Shown here: one piece after another, positions 6,314 through 11,739 of the stretch
Position numbering within the stretch: position 1 is the stretch's first letter
How the letters are laid out: every line of letters begins with the position of its first letter
Assembly: GCA_009774055.1 (NCBI GenBank)
Contig: VSNB01000086.1
Span: 1 to 11,739, forward strand
Direction: 5' to 3'
DNA: 11,739 bases
From: Clostridiales bacterium
Lineage (GTDB): Bacteria; Bacillota; Clostridia; Oscillospirales; Oscillospiraceae
The notes under the pieces: model-generated
What the model was told of the DNA's origin: nothing
Seen by the model: the letters and a program-made list of their open reading frames with translations, nothing else
Database searches by the model: none
Made by a program: the position numbers and the translations under genes

Positions 6314-6865
6314 ATGGAGTACGCAAGTAAGGAAGTCCTGCTGAAAAGCGGCAAGACCTGCCTCCTCCGCCTGGCGGAGGAGAGCGACGCGGAAACGCTG
6401 CTGGAATATCTGAAGGTCACTTCCGGGGAGACGCCCTATATGGTCCGGGAGCCGGAGGAGGTCCGGGCCAGCGTGGAGGAGGAAGTGGAGTTTATCCGGA
6501 AAAACCGGGAGAACCCCTGGGCCCTGCACCTGCTGGCGTTTGCGGACGGTGTGCTCGCGGGCAGCTGCTCCTTTGCCGGGAACTCGGAGCGGATCAGGAT
6601 GCGGCACCGGTGTACGGTGGGGATCTCCCTGTACCGCGCCTTCTGGGGCATGGGCATCGGGACTGTCCTGCTGGGGGAGATTCTGGACGCTGCCGGGACC
6701 GTGGGATATGAGCAGGCGGAGCTGGAGGTGGTCTCCACCAACGAGGCGGCTGTCGGGCTGTATAAAAAGTTTGGTTTCCAGGTCACGGGGACTATCCCCC
6801 GCGCGTTCAGGTACAGGGACGGGAGCTACGCGGATTTCCTGTTTATGGTAAAGGACCTGACGTAA
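6314..6865 (+). CDS. GNAT family N-acetyltransferase (paralogue 2)
   Basis: The gene encodes 183 residues. A strong AGGAGAG (6303-6309) follows the stop of the previous gene. It aligns without gaps to paralogue 1, with about 104 of 182 residues identical by hand count (57%). The acetyl-CoA motif FWGMGIGTVLL is at 110-120, and the shared blocks are KSGKTCL, RHRC, GYEQAELEVVSTN and DGSYADFL. The region at residues 43-70 is the least conserved, which is where substrate-contacting loops of GNAT proteins often vary, so the two may act on different substrates (inference). There are no membrane or signal segments. The gene ends well before the small yqzL-like gene. Confidence 0.85.
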   Translation: MEYASKEVLLKSGKTCLLRLAEESDAETLLEYLKVTSGETPYMVREPEEVRASVEEEVEFIRKNRENPWALHLLAFADGVLAGSCSFAGNSERIRMRHRCTVGISLYRAFWGMGIGTVLLGEILDAAGTVGYEQAELEVVSTNEAAVGLYKKFGFQVTGTIPRAFRYRDGSYADFLFMVKDLT

Positions 6866-6929
6866 CCACAACTTACCACTTATATCCGACAAGTTTCCTG
6901 CCCACCATAAGCCCGGGAGGACGGGAAGG

Positions 6930-7043
6930 ATGGAAGACGGATATTGGGACCTGTTCTGGAGCACCGGCCTGCCGGAGTTCTACCTGCTCAGGAAGCGGGA
7001 GGACGAGGCCCGGGAGGACGAACAGGAGCGGCGCGCGCGGTGA
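6930..7043 (+). CDS. yqzL: YqzL family small protein
   Basis: This short gene encodes 37 residues. It starts at an ATG preceded by GGGAGGA (6915-6921) and GGAAGG. The N-terminal half, GYWDLFWSTGLPEFYLLRKR, matches the pattern of the YqzL family as I recall it (Trp, then LF, a TG turn, then Tyr-Leu-Leu and a charged tail). The rest is a highly charged Glu/Arg tail. In B. subtilis and many Bacillota yqzL lies between era and recO, the same relative place as here, 29 bases ahead of recO. The function is unknown. Position and pattern together make this a real gene despite its size. Confidence 0.8.
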   Translation: MEDGYWDLFWSTGLPEFYLLRKREDEAREDEQERRAR

Positions 7044-7072
7044 GGCCGGGCGCGCCTACATAGGAGCGTGAC

Positions 7073-7837
7073 ATGGCGCGGGAAAAGACCGTAGTAAAGG
7101 GCATCGTCCTGCGGGCGGTGGACACCAAGGAGAGCGACAAGATACTGACCGTCCTGACCCCCGGCGGGAAGCTGCCGGTGATCGCCAAGGGGGCGAGGAG
7201 CCGGAAAAGCCGGGTGACGGCCTGCACCCAGCTGCTGGCCTACTCCGAGCTGACCCTCAGCGAGAGCCGGGGCTGGCAGTACCTCAGCGAAGGGAGCCCC
7301 ATCCAGCTGTTCGAGGGCGCGCGGCGGGACATCGCGCTGCTGAGCCTGGCCAGCTATTTCGCGGAGCTGACGGAGGCGGCGGCGCTGGAGAACGTGGAGA
7401 GCGGGGAAATCCTGTCCCTGCTGCTCAACGCCCTGTACGCCCTGGGGGAGCTGAAAAAGGACCCGGCGCTGGTGAAGGCGGCGTTTGAGCTGAAGCTCAT
7501 GAGCCTCATCGGCTTCGAGCCCCTGGCGGACGCCTGCGCGTACTGCGGCGCTCCGGAGCCGGAGGACCCGGTGCTGGACGTCCGGGAGGGCGTGGTCTGC
7601 TGCGGGAAGTGCGGAAAAGGGGAGCGGGGGCTGGCGATGCCGCTTTCTTTCGGCGCTTTGGCGGCAATGCGGCGGACGCTGTACGGGGAAGCGAAACGGC
7701 TTTACAGCTTCTCCCTGGCAGGGCCGGACCTCAAAAAGCTGGGGGACGCCAGCGAGGCGTATGTCCACGCCATGCTGGAGCGGGGATTCGGGACGCTGGA
7801 CTTCTATAAGGGGCTGGCGGGCCAGGGGGACGCGTAG
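7073..7837 (+). CDS. recO: DNA repair protein RecO
   Basis: The gene encodes 254 residues, a normal RecO length. AGGAG (7062-7066) sets the start. The N-terminal OB-fold region begins KTVVKGIVLRAVDTKESDKI and includes VIAKGARSRKS. A helical domain follows. The zinc finger has CAYC (Cys155, Cys158) and CGKC (Cys177, Cys180). RecO anneals single strands and, with RecR, loads RecA onto SSB-coated gaps in the RecF pathway. The placement after yqzL is canonical. The stop codon overlaps the GTG start of the next gene by one base, suggesting co-transcription with it. Confidence 0.95.
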   Translation: MAREKTVVKGIVLRAVDTKESDKILTVLTPGGKLPVIAKGARSRKSRVTACTQLLAYSELTLSESRGWQYLSEGSPIQLFEGARRDIALLSLASYFAELTEAAALENVESGEILSLLLNALYALGELKKDPALVKAAFELKLMSLIGFEPLADACAYCGAPEPEDPVLDVREGVVCCGKCGKGERGLAMPLSFGALAAMRRTLYGEAKRLYSFSLAGPDLKKLGDASEAYVHAMLERGFGTLDFYKGLAGQGDA

Positions 7838-8214
7838 TGTTCACAGTTGGGTATATTGATGTCGAAAAATACAGAATGGTATCGCCCGGCATCCGCACCC
7901 GTGAGGTGATCATCACCGAGGAGCGGATCAGGCATATCCAGGAACGGCACCCGAGGGATCTTGAGCGGTTCTGTTCCTACATACCAGAAATGCTTCGGGA
8001 CCCGGATTATATTATAGCGGCCAACAGAGCACATACAGCGGTGATCTTGAAGGAGATTGTGGAAAACGGGGAAAAATTCAAGCTGATTCTCCGACTGAAA
8101 ACGCCGGATATGCCGGAGGAGTACAGAAATTCCGTTATCAGCTTCTGGTATATTGGTGATACGACCTGGAACAAGACGCTGAAAAACAAAAAAATTCTTT
8201 ACAAAAAAGAATAA
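7837..8214 (+). CDS. Small PBECR-type nuclease-fold protein (orphan)
   Basis: The gene encodes 125 residues from a GTG that overlaps the last base of recO, with AGGGGGA (7824-7830) as ribosome binding site. An internal ATG at 7876 would remove 13 residues (FTVGYIDVEKYR) that I recall as conserved in homologues, so the GTG start is preferred. The core ITEERIRHIQERHP (26-39), PDYIIAANRAHTAVILKEI and the end WNKTLKNKKILYKKE resemble the barnase/EndoU/colicin/RelE-like PBECR nuclease domains described in phage polyvalent proteins and found alone in many Clostridia. Activity is unproven, and no immunity gene is visible. Base composition is clearly lower in GC than recO or mutS2, which suggests horizontal arrival. 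The promoter for the next unit lies in its 3' end. Confidence 0.65.
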   Translation: MFTVGYIDVEKYRMVSPGIRTREVIITEERIRHIQERHPRDLERFCSYIPEMLRDPDYIIAANRAHTAVILKEIVENGEKFKLILRLKTPDMPEEYRNSVISFWYIGDTTWNKTLKNKKILYKKE

Positions 8215-8226
8215 TGCGGCTATAAT
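8198..8226 (+). promoter_or_regulatory. Strong sigma-A type promoter ahead of the mutS2 leader
   Basis: TTTACA (8198-8203) and TATAAT (8221-8226) are separated by 17 bases, 11 of 12 matches to the housekeeping consensus. The -35 lies inside the end of the preceding gene. The start site is predicted at about A8233. Such a near-consensus promoter is rare in this GC-rich DNA. Confidence 0.85.
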
Positions 8227-8232
8227 AAACAT

Positions 8233-8505
8233 AGAGATAGCAAAGATGGCTTTGAGGTGAAAAGCGCGTCGTCATGCGCCGCGTGCCGCGAGGCAACGGG
8301 CAAAAGAGATGCCGGGAGCGACGCTCCGGCCAAAGCTGTCTTTCTTCTCTGAACGAGTAGGATAGCAAGGCGCTTTGAGGTGGTCAATTTCGTGGCAGCC
8401 ACACGCCGATGGTACTGACAGGGGTAACCCGAGAGATGCAGGAGAACGCCACGCCTGCCAAAGCGCCGACCTACGGGGCCGCAGCCATGCGGCCCCGGTT
8501 TGTTT
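8233..8505 (+). ncRNA. Tandem-domain structured leader RNA ahead of mutS2 (unknown class)
   Basis: Two related domains lie in tandem. In domain 1, P1 is GATGGCTTTG/CAAAGCTGTC (8245-8254/8331-8340) and P3 is GCCGG/CCGGC (8311-8315/8326-8330). In domain 2, P1 is GGCGCTTTG/CAAAGCGCC (8369-8377/8459-8467) and P3 is GCAGG/CCTGC (8438-8442/8454-8458). Both have AGGTG straight after P1 (8255-8259, 8378-8382), AGAGAT straight before P3 (8305-8310, 8432-8437), P3 abutting P1, and GATAGCAA upstream of each P1. P1 and P3 differ by compensatory changes, while the P2 arms vary. The whole is bracketed by a strong promoter and a terminator. This looks like a tandem riboswitch or a free ncRNA. I compared it mentally with T-box, glycine, c-di-GMP, lysine, cobalamin, TPP and M-box patterns and found no match. 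Confidence 0.75.
8474..8505 (+). terminator. Intrinsic terminator before mutS2
   Basis: A perfect 9-bp stem, CGGGGCCGC/GCGGCCCCG with loop AGCCAT (8474-8482/8489-8497), is followed by TTTGTTTTA. It ends only a few bases before the mutS2 ribosome binding site, so it either ends a free RNA or controls read-through into mutS2. No obvious alternative pairing between domain 2 P1 and this stem was seen. Confidence 0.82.
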
Positions 8506-8519
8506 TATGGAGAAAGAAC

Positions 8520-10904
8520 ATGAGTGAACTATTTGATAAATCCATACGCACCCTGGAGCTTCCGGCGGTGCTGAAAATGCTGTCGGAGCAGACCAACAGC
8601 GCGGAGTCCCGGGAGAAGGCCCTGTCCATGGTCCCCCAGACGGACGTGGACGACGTGCGCCGCCTCCAGGACGAGACGGACGCCGCCCGGGCCATGATCG
8701 GCCTCAAGGGCTCCCCCGCCTTCTCCGGCATCAAGCCGGTGGCGGAGAGCCTGTACCGGGCCGACCACGGCGGGGCGCTGAACACACGGGAGCTGCTGGA
8801 CATCGCGGGGGTGCTGCGGTGCGCCCGGCGGGTCCGGGATTACTTTAACGACGACGGGGAGAAATCCGCCATCGACTACCTGTTCTTCGCCCTCCGGGGC
8901 AACCGGTTCCTGGAGGAGAAGATCTTCACCGCCATCCTGGAGGAGGACGTCATCGCCGACAACGCCAGCCCCGCGCTGGCGGACATCCGGCGGCACATCC
9001 GGGCGGCGGCCAGCAAGGGCCGGCAGATCCTGCAGAAGATCATCTCCTCCCAGAGCTACAGCAAGGTATTGCAGGAGGCCATCATCACCCAGCGGGACGG
9101 GCGGTTCGTGGTGCCGGTGAAGGCGGAGTTCCGGGGCAGCATGCCGGGGCTGGTCCACGACGTCAGCTCCAGCGGGGCCACCATCTTTGTGGAGCCCATG
9201 GGGGTGGTCCAGGCCAACAACGAGCTCAAGGAGCTGGAGGCCAAGGAGAAGAAGGAGATCGAGCGCATCCTCCGGGCCCTGTCCGCCGAGGCGGCGGGGT
9301 GCCACAACGACATCCTGTCGGACTACGACATGCTGGTGCGGCTGGACCTGATCTTCGCCCGGGGGCAGCTGAGCTATAAGATGAACGCCACCCGGCCGGA
9401 GATCCGGAGAAACGGCAGCATCTGCCTCCGCCACGCCCGGCACCCCCTGCTGGACACCGGCAAGGCGGTGCCCATAACCATCGAGCTGGGGCAGAAGTTT
9501 GACACCCTGGTCATCACCGGCCCCAACACCGGCGGCAAGACCGTCAGCCTCAAGACCCTGGGCCTGCTGACCCTCATGGCCCAGTGCGGCCTGCACATCC
9601 CGGCGGACGACCGGAGCGCGGTGAGCGTCTTCGACCGGGTGCTGGCGGACATCGGGGACGAGCAGAGCATTGAGCAGAGCCTCTCCACCTTCTCCGCCCA
9701 CATGGTGAACATCGTCAGGATTCTGGAGGAGGCGGACGGACACAGCCTGATCCTCTTCGACGAGCTGGGGGCGGGCACGGACCCCGTGGAGGGCGCGGCC
9801 CTGGCCATCGCCATCATCCAGCACGTCCGGGAGCGGGGCGGGAGGGTGGCCGCCACCACCCACTACGCGGAGCTGAAGACCTTCGCCATGACCACCCAGG
9901 GGGTGGAGAACGCCAGCTGCGAGTTCGACGTGGAGACGCTGCGGCCCACCTATAAGCTGCTCATCGGCATCCCCGGCAAGTCCAACGCCTTCGCCATTTC
10001 CCAGCGGCTGGGCCTGGACCCGGCGGTGATCGAGACGGCCAAGGCCCAGATGGACAGCGAGTCCATCCGCTTCGAGGACGTGCTGACCCAGCTGGAGGAG
10101 AAGCGCCAGCGGCTGGAGAGGGACCAGACCGAGGCCGAGCGCCTCCGCTCCCAGCGGGAGGCCGACGCCAGGCGGGCCCACGAGTTCCGGGAGCAGATGG
10201 AGCGGGCCAAGGAGAACGCCCGGACCCGGGGCGAGGCAGAAGCCCGGCGCATCGTCCGGGAGGCCAGGGCCCAGGCGGATGCCATCTTCGAGGAGCTGGC
10301 CCGGCTGCGGAAGGAGCAGGAGAAGAACGCCTCCTGGCAGAACGTCAACGACGCCCGGGCCGCCATCCGGGGGAAGCTGAACCAGATGGAGGAGGAGCTC
10401 CACTTCGAGGAGGAGAAGGAACCCATCCCCGCCCCCAGCCGGCCCATCCGGGAGGGGGACCTGGTCGAATTGGGCGGCACCCGGAAGCAGGCGGTGGTCA
10501 CCGCTGTGAACGGCGAGAAGCTGCAATTGCTGGCGGGAAACATGAAGCTGACGGTAAAGGCCGGGGAGGTGCGGCTCATCGAGGACGCGGAGACCCTTGC
10601 CAAGCGGGAGGCCAAGAAGCGGGCCGCGGCTACGGTCCGCCTGGCAGGAGCCAGGGCGGCGGTGAACGAGCTGGACATCCGGGGGCTTATGACCGATGAG
10701 GCGGACTTGCAGGTGGAGCGGTTTATCGACAACGCCGTTGTGGGTAAACTGAATGTGGTCACCATCATCCACGGCAAGGGCACGGGGGCCCTGCGCAAGG
10801 CGGTCCACCAGCAGCTCAGGCGGCACCCCTCTGTAAAATCCTTCCGCCTGGGCCGGTACGGCGAGGGGGAGGACGGCGTCACCGTGGTGGAGCTCAGACA
10901 GTAA
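8520..10904 (+). CDS. mutS2: MutS2 (endonuclease MutS2 / ribosome-collision ATPase)
   Basis: The gene encodes 794 residues from the ATG at 8520, preceded by GGAGAAAG (8509-8516). The frame stays open upstream to 8409, but that part is the leader RNA and terminator. The N-terminal core begins SIRTLELPAVLKML. The ABC-type ATPase has Walker A GPNTGGKT at 334-341 and Walker B LILFDELGAGTD at about 410-421. A long charged coiled coil covers about 515-640. A C-terminal Smr domain (about 718-794) has LDIRG and HGKGTGALR (from residue 751). MutS2 lacks mismatch-binding domains. It is reported to curb recombination in some bacteria and to split collided ribosomes in B. subtilis. The gene is complete and close to the B. 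subtilis size (785). Expression is probably set by the leader upstream. Confidence 0.97.
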   Translation: MSELFDKSIRTLELPAVLKMLSEQTNSAESREKALSMVPQTDVDDVRRLQDETDAARAMIGLKGSPAFSGIKPVAESLYRADHGGALNTRELLDIAGVLRCARRVRDYFNDDGEKSAIDYLFFALRGNRFLEEKIFTAILEEDVIADNASPALADIRRHIRAAASKGRQILQKIISSQSYSKVLQEAIITQRDGRFVVPVKAEFRGSMPGLVHDVSSSGATIFVEPMGVVQANNELKELEAKEKKEIERILRALSAEAAGCHNDILSDYDMLVRLDLIFARGQLSYKMNATRPEIRRNGSICLRHARHPLLDTGKAVPITIELGQKFDTLVITGPNTGGKTVSLKTLGLLTLMAQCGLHIPADDRSAVSVFDRVLADIGDEQSIEQSLSTFSAHMVNIVRILEEADGHSLILFDELGAGTDPVEGAALAIAIIQHVRERGGRVAATTHYAELKTFAMTTQGVENASCEFDVETLRPTYKLLIGIPGKSNAFAISQRLGLDPAVIETAKAQMDSESIRFEDVLTQLEEKRQRLERDQTEAERLRSQREADARRAHEFREQMERAKENARTRGEAEARRIVREARAQADAIFEELARLRKEQEKNASWQNVNDARAAIRGKLNQMEEELHFEEEKEPIPAPSRPIREGDLVELGGTRKQAVVTAVNGEKLQLLAGNMKLTVKAGEVRLIEDAETLAKREAKKRAAATVRLAGARAAVNELDIRGLMTDEADLQVERFIDNAVVGKLNVVTIIHGKGTGALRKAVHQQLRRHPSVKSFRLGRYGEGEDGVTVVELRQ

Positions 10905-10911
10905 GTATGGT

Positions 10912-10939
10912 CCCGGGAGGGGCTTTCGCGCCTCCCGGG
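10912..10939 (+). terminator. Possible terminator hairpin after mutS2
   Basis: A perfect 9-bp stem, CCCGGGAGG/CCTCCCGGG (10912-10920/10931-10939), starts eight bases after the mutS2 stop. No T-run follows, so it is either an imperfect terminator or an mRNA 3' stabiliser. Confidence 0.55.
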
Positions 10940-11106
10940 GCATAAGATAGAGAGGGCGGCATAAGTTTCAGCGAAAGAGGGAATACTTACCAGCGCGGGA
11001 GGACCTCCGGCCCGAAAAAGGGCGGTAAAGGTCCGGCTTCGTAAATTTTCCCACAAAACGGTGTGCAAAGCTTTTCAAGCGGCGGACAATTTTGTGGAAT
11101 GTGCCG
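10940..11106. other. Intergenic region between mutS2 and ptsH
   Basis: No gene is visible here. A nested hairpin, GGACCT/AGGTCC (11001-11006/11029-11034) with inner GCCC/GGGC (11010-11013/11020-11023), is present. Upstream of the ptsH promoter is an 8-bp perfect inverted repeat, CCACAAAA/TTTTGTGG (11051-11058/11090-11097), with a 31-base spacer. It could be an operator or a weak hairpin; nothing ties it to a named regulator. Confidence 0.45.
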
Positions 11107-11135
11107 TTGACGGGAAAAGGGAAATTTGATAACAT
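11107..11135 (+). promoter_or_regulatory. Sigma-A type promoter of ptsH
   Basis: TTGACG (11107-11112) and TAACAT (11130-11135) are separated by 17 bases, giving a start near 11142 and a leader of about 75 bases. The leader contains a small perfect hairpin GCCGGA/TCCGGC (11156-11161/11165-11170) and ends with AGGAGA (11201-11206) before the ATG. Confidence 0.7.
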
Positions 11136-11216
11136 AGAGATGTCCTTAGAACGAGGCCGGAGTCTCCGGCTGTCATTCAGTATGCAGATTGAGATTGAAG
11201 AGGAGATAATAGGTCT

Positions 11217-11483
11217 ATGTATACTCAGGAAGTCACCATCAACAACGAGGTTGGCCTGCATGCGCGGCCTGCCACCTATTTCATCCGCAAGGCCAACGAG
11301 TTCAAGAGCGGTATCTGGGTCGAGAAGGACGAGCGCCGGGTGAATGCCAAGAGCCTGCTGGGCGTATTGTCCCTGGGCATCGTGAAGGGCACGACCATCA
11401 CCCTGATCGCCGACGGCTCCGATGAGAAGGAGGCTGTGGAAGCCTTGGCGGAGCTGGTTCGTTCCGGCGAGTTCGGCGAGTAA
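11217..11483 (+). CDS. ptsH: HPr phosphocarrier protein
   Basis: The gene encodes 88 residues, the standard HPr size. The active-site block NEVGLHARPAT contains His15, which takes phosphate from enzyme I and passes it to sugar-specific EIIA domains. The regulatory site VNAKSLLGVLSLG contains Ser46, the target of HPr kinase/phosphorylase in Bacillota, so this is HPr rather than the His15-lacking Crh. It is a small cytoplasmic protein of the phosphotransferase system and of carbon catabolite control. It has its own promoter and terminator and no ptsI next to it, so it is transcribed alone, as is common in Clostridia. The codons shown agree with high expression. Confidence 0.95.
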   Translation: MYTQEVTINNEVGLHARPATYFIRKANEFKSGIWVEKDERRVNAKSLLGVLSLGIVKGTTITLIADGSDEKEAVEALAELVRSGEFGE

Positions 11484-11509
11484 GAGGCGTTTTTTTTACA
11501 CAGCGGATG

Positions 11510-11546
11510 AAAGACTGTTTCGGTGACGGAACAGTCTTTTTATCTT
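11510..11546 (+). terminator. Intrinsic terminator after ptsH
   Basis: A perfect 10-bp stem, AAAGACTGTT/AACAGTCTTT (11510-11519/11530-11539), is followed by more T and a T-rich tail. It ends the ptsH transcript. Confidence 0.92.
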
Positions 11547-11564
11547 TATTGTCCTCCGGCAGTG

Positions 11565-11704
11565 ATCTTCGCGCCCTTCGGGCGCGAACGGTAAATTCTT
11601 CTCGAATCGGCCCGGGGGCTGCGCGCCCCCGGACCCTGCGCCTACTTTTGGCCCGCGCCAAAAGTAGGCAAAAACGCGCTTGAACCTACGGTTCAAGACT
11701 CCCT
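11565..11704 (-). repeat. Dispersed hairpin repeat, family B, copy 2 (inverted)
   Basis: This is the reverse complement of the element at 3726-3867, with the same order of four hairpins. 11638-11704 is identical to 3726-3792 over 67 bases. The GC hairpin at about 11611-11632 (CCGGGGGC/GCCCCCGG) and the outer stem TTCGCGCCC/GGGCGCGAA (11568-11576/11580-11588) differ in sequence from copy 1 but remain perfectly paired. The linker containing ATTCTTCTCGAATCGG is conserved. Confidence 0.9.
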
Positions 11705-11708
11705 GGAT

Positions 11709-11739
11709 GATACACGGCCACATCGAGTGGCCGCGTATC
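11709..11739. repeat. Long hairpin at the window end
   Basis: GATACACGGCCAC (11709-11721) pairs with GTGGCCGCGTATC (11727-11739) around the loop ATCGA, 13 pairs with one wobble. It lies four bases beyond the family B repeat. It may be a terminator for a minus-strand unit or another repeat module; the window ends exactly at its last base, so its context is unknown. Confidence 0.65.

Noticed and set aside
8236..8382. CRISPR-like direct repeat (GATAGCAA ... GCTTTGAGGTG twice)
   Set aside because: Only two imperfect copies about 125 bases apart, better explained as duplicated RNA domains.
8233..8505. Known riboswitch or RNA class (T-box, glycine, c-di-GMP-I, lysine, cobalamin, TPP, M-box, SRP RNA)
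   Set aside because: The diagnostic core sequences of these classes, as I remember them, are absent; left as unknown class.
8409..8519. Longer mutS2 reading from an upstream ATG
   Set aside because: The extra 37 codons lie in the leader RNA and its terminator; the ATG at 8520 has a proper ribosome binding site and matches known MutS2 N-termini.
1..11739. tRNA, 5S/16S/23S rRNA, or transposase genes
   Set aside because: No cloverleaf with a proper T-arm, no rRNA blocks and no transposase motifs were seen on either strand.

Overview
The window is GC-rich DNA from a spore-forming member of the Clostridia. An Oscillospiraceae-type gut bacterium is my best guess. The reasons are the sporulation pair yqfC-yqfD, the Bacillota order phoH - ybeY - era - yqzL - recO, a B. 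subtilis-length MutS2, and an HPr with both His15 and the regulatory Ser46. All protein genes are on the + strand. Long open frames on the other strand are by-products of the high GC.

Layout. 1-153: GC hairpins, including an inverted copy of a dispersed repeat (family A). 154-3228: an operon-like run of yqfC, yqfD, phoH and ybeY. It ends in a terminator that is itself the second family A copy. 3229-3890: no protein gene. This stretch holds five hairpins, a roughly 270-nt structured RNA candidate with an H-type pseudoknot (possibly a raiA-motif RNA), and a hairpin-rich repeat (family B). 3891-5516: an unassigned P-loop kinase-like protein, then era. 5517-5753: another hairpin array followed by a second, synonymously diverged copy of the last 17 codons of era. 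5754-6865: two tandem GNAT acetyltransferase paralogues. 6930-8214: a 37-residue YqzL-family gene, recO, and a small PBECR-type nuclease-fold protein. 8198-8519: a near-consensus promoter, a leader RNA made of two related three-way-junction domains, and an intrinsic terminator just before mutS2. 8520-10904: mutS2. 11107-11545: a promoter, ptsH (HPr) and its terminator. 11565-11739: an inverted copy of family B and a long hairpin cut by the window end.

How it fits together. The core genes are housekeeping: spore formation (YqfC/YqfD), RNA and ribosome maturation (PhoH, YbeY, Era), recombination repair (RecO), collided-ribosome rescue or recombination control (MutS2), and sugar transport signalling (HPr). 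In relatives the ybeY-era-recO stretch is usually tighter and often also carries an HD-domain protein, dgkA and cdd. Here those are absent, and kinase-like, acetyltransferase and nuclease-fold genes plus repeats occupy the joints. The most novel-looking element is the tandem-domain RNA ahead of mutS2. Its two domains share junction sequences and show compensatory helix changes, which is the pattern of a tandem riboswitch or a structured ncRNA, and I could not match it to a known class. All assignments are from reading alone; no database search was run.
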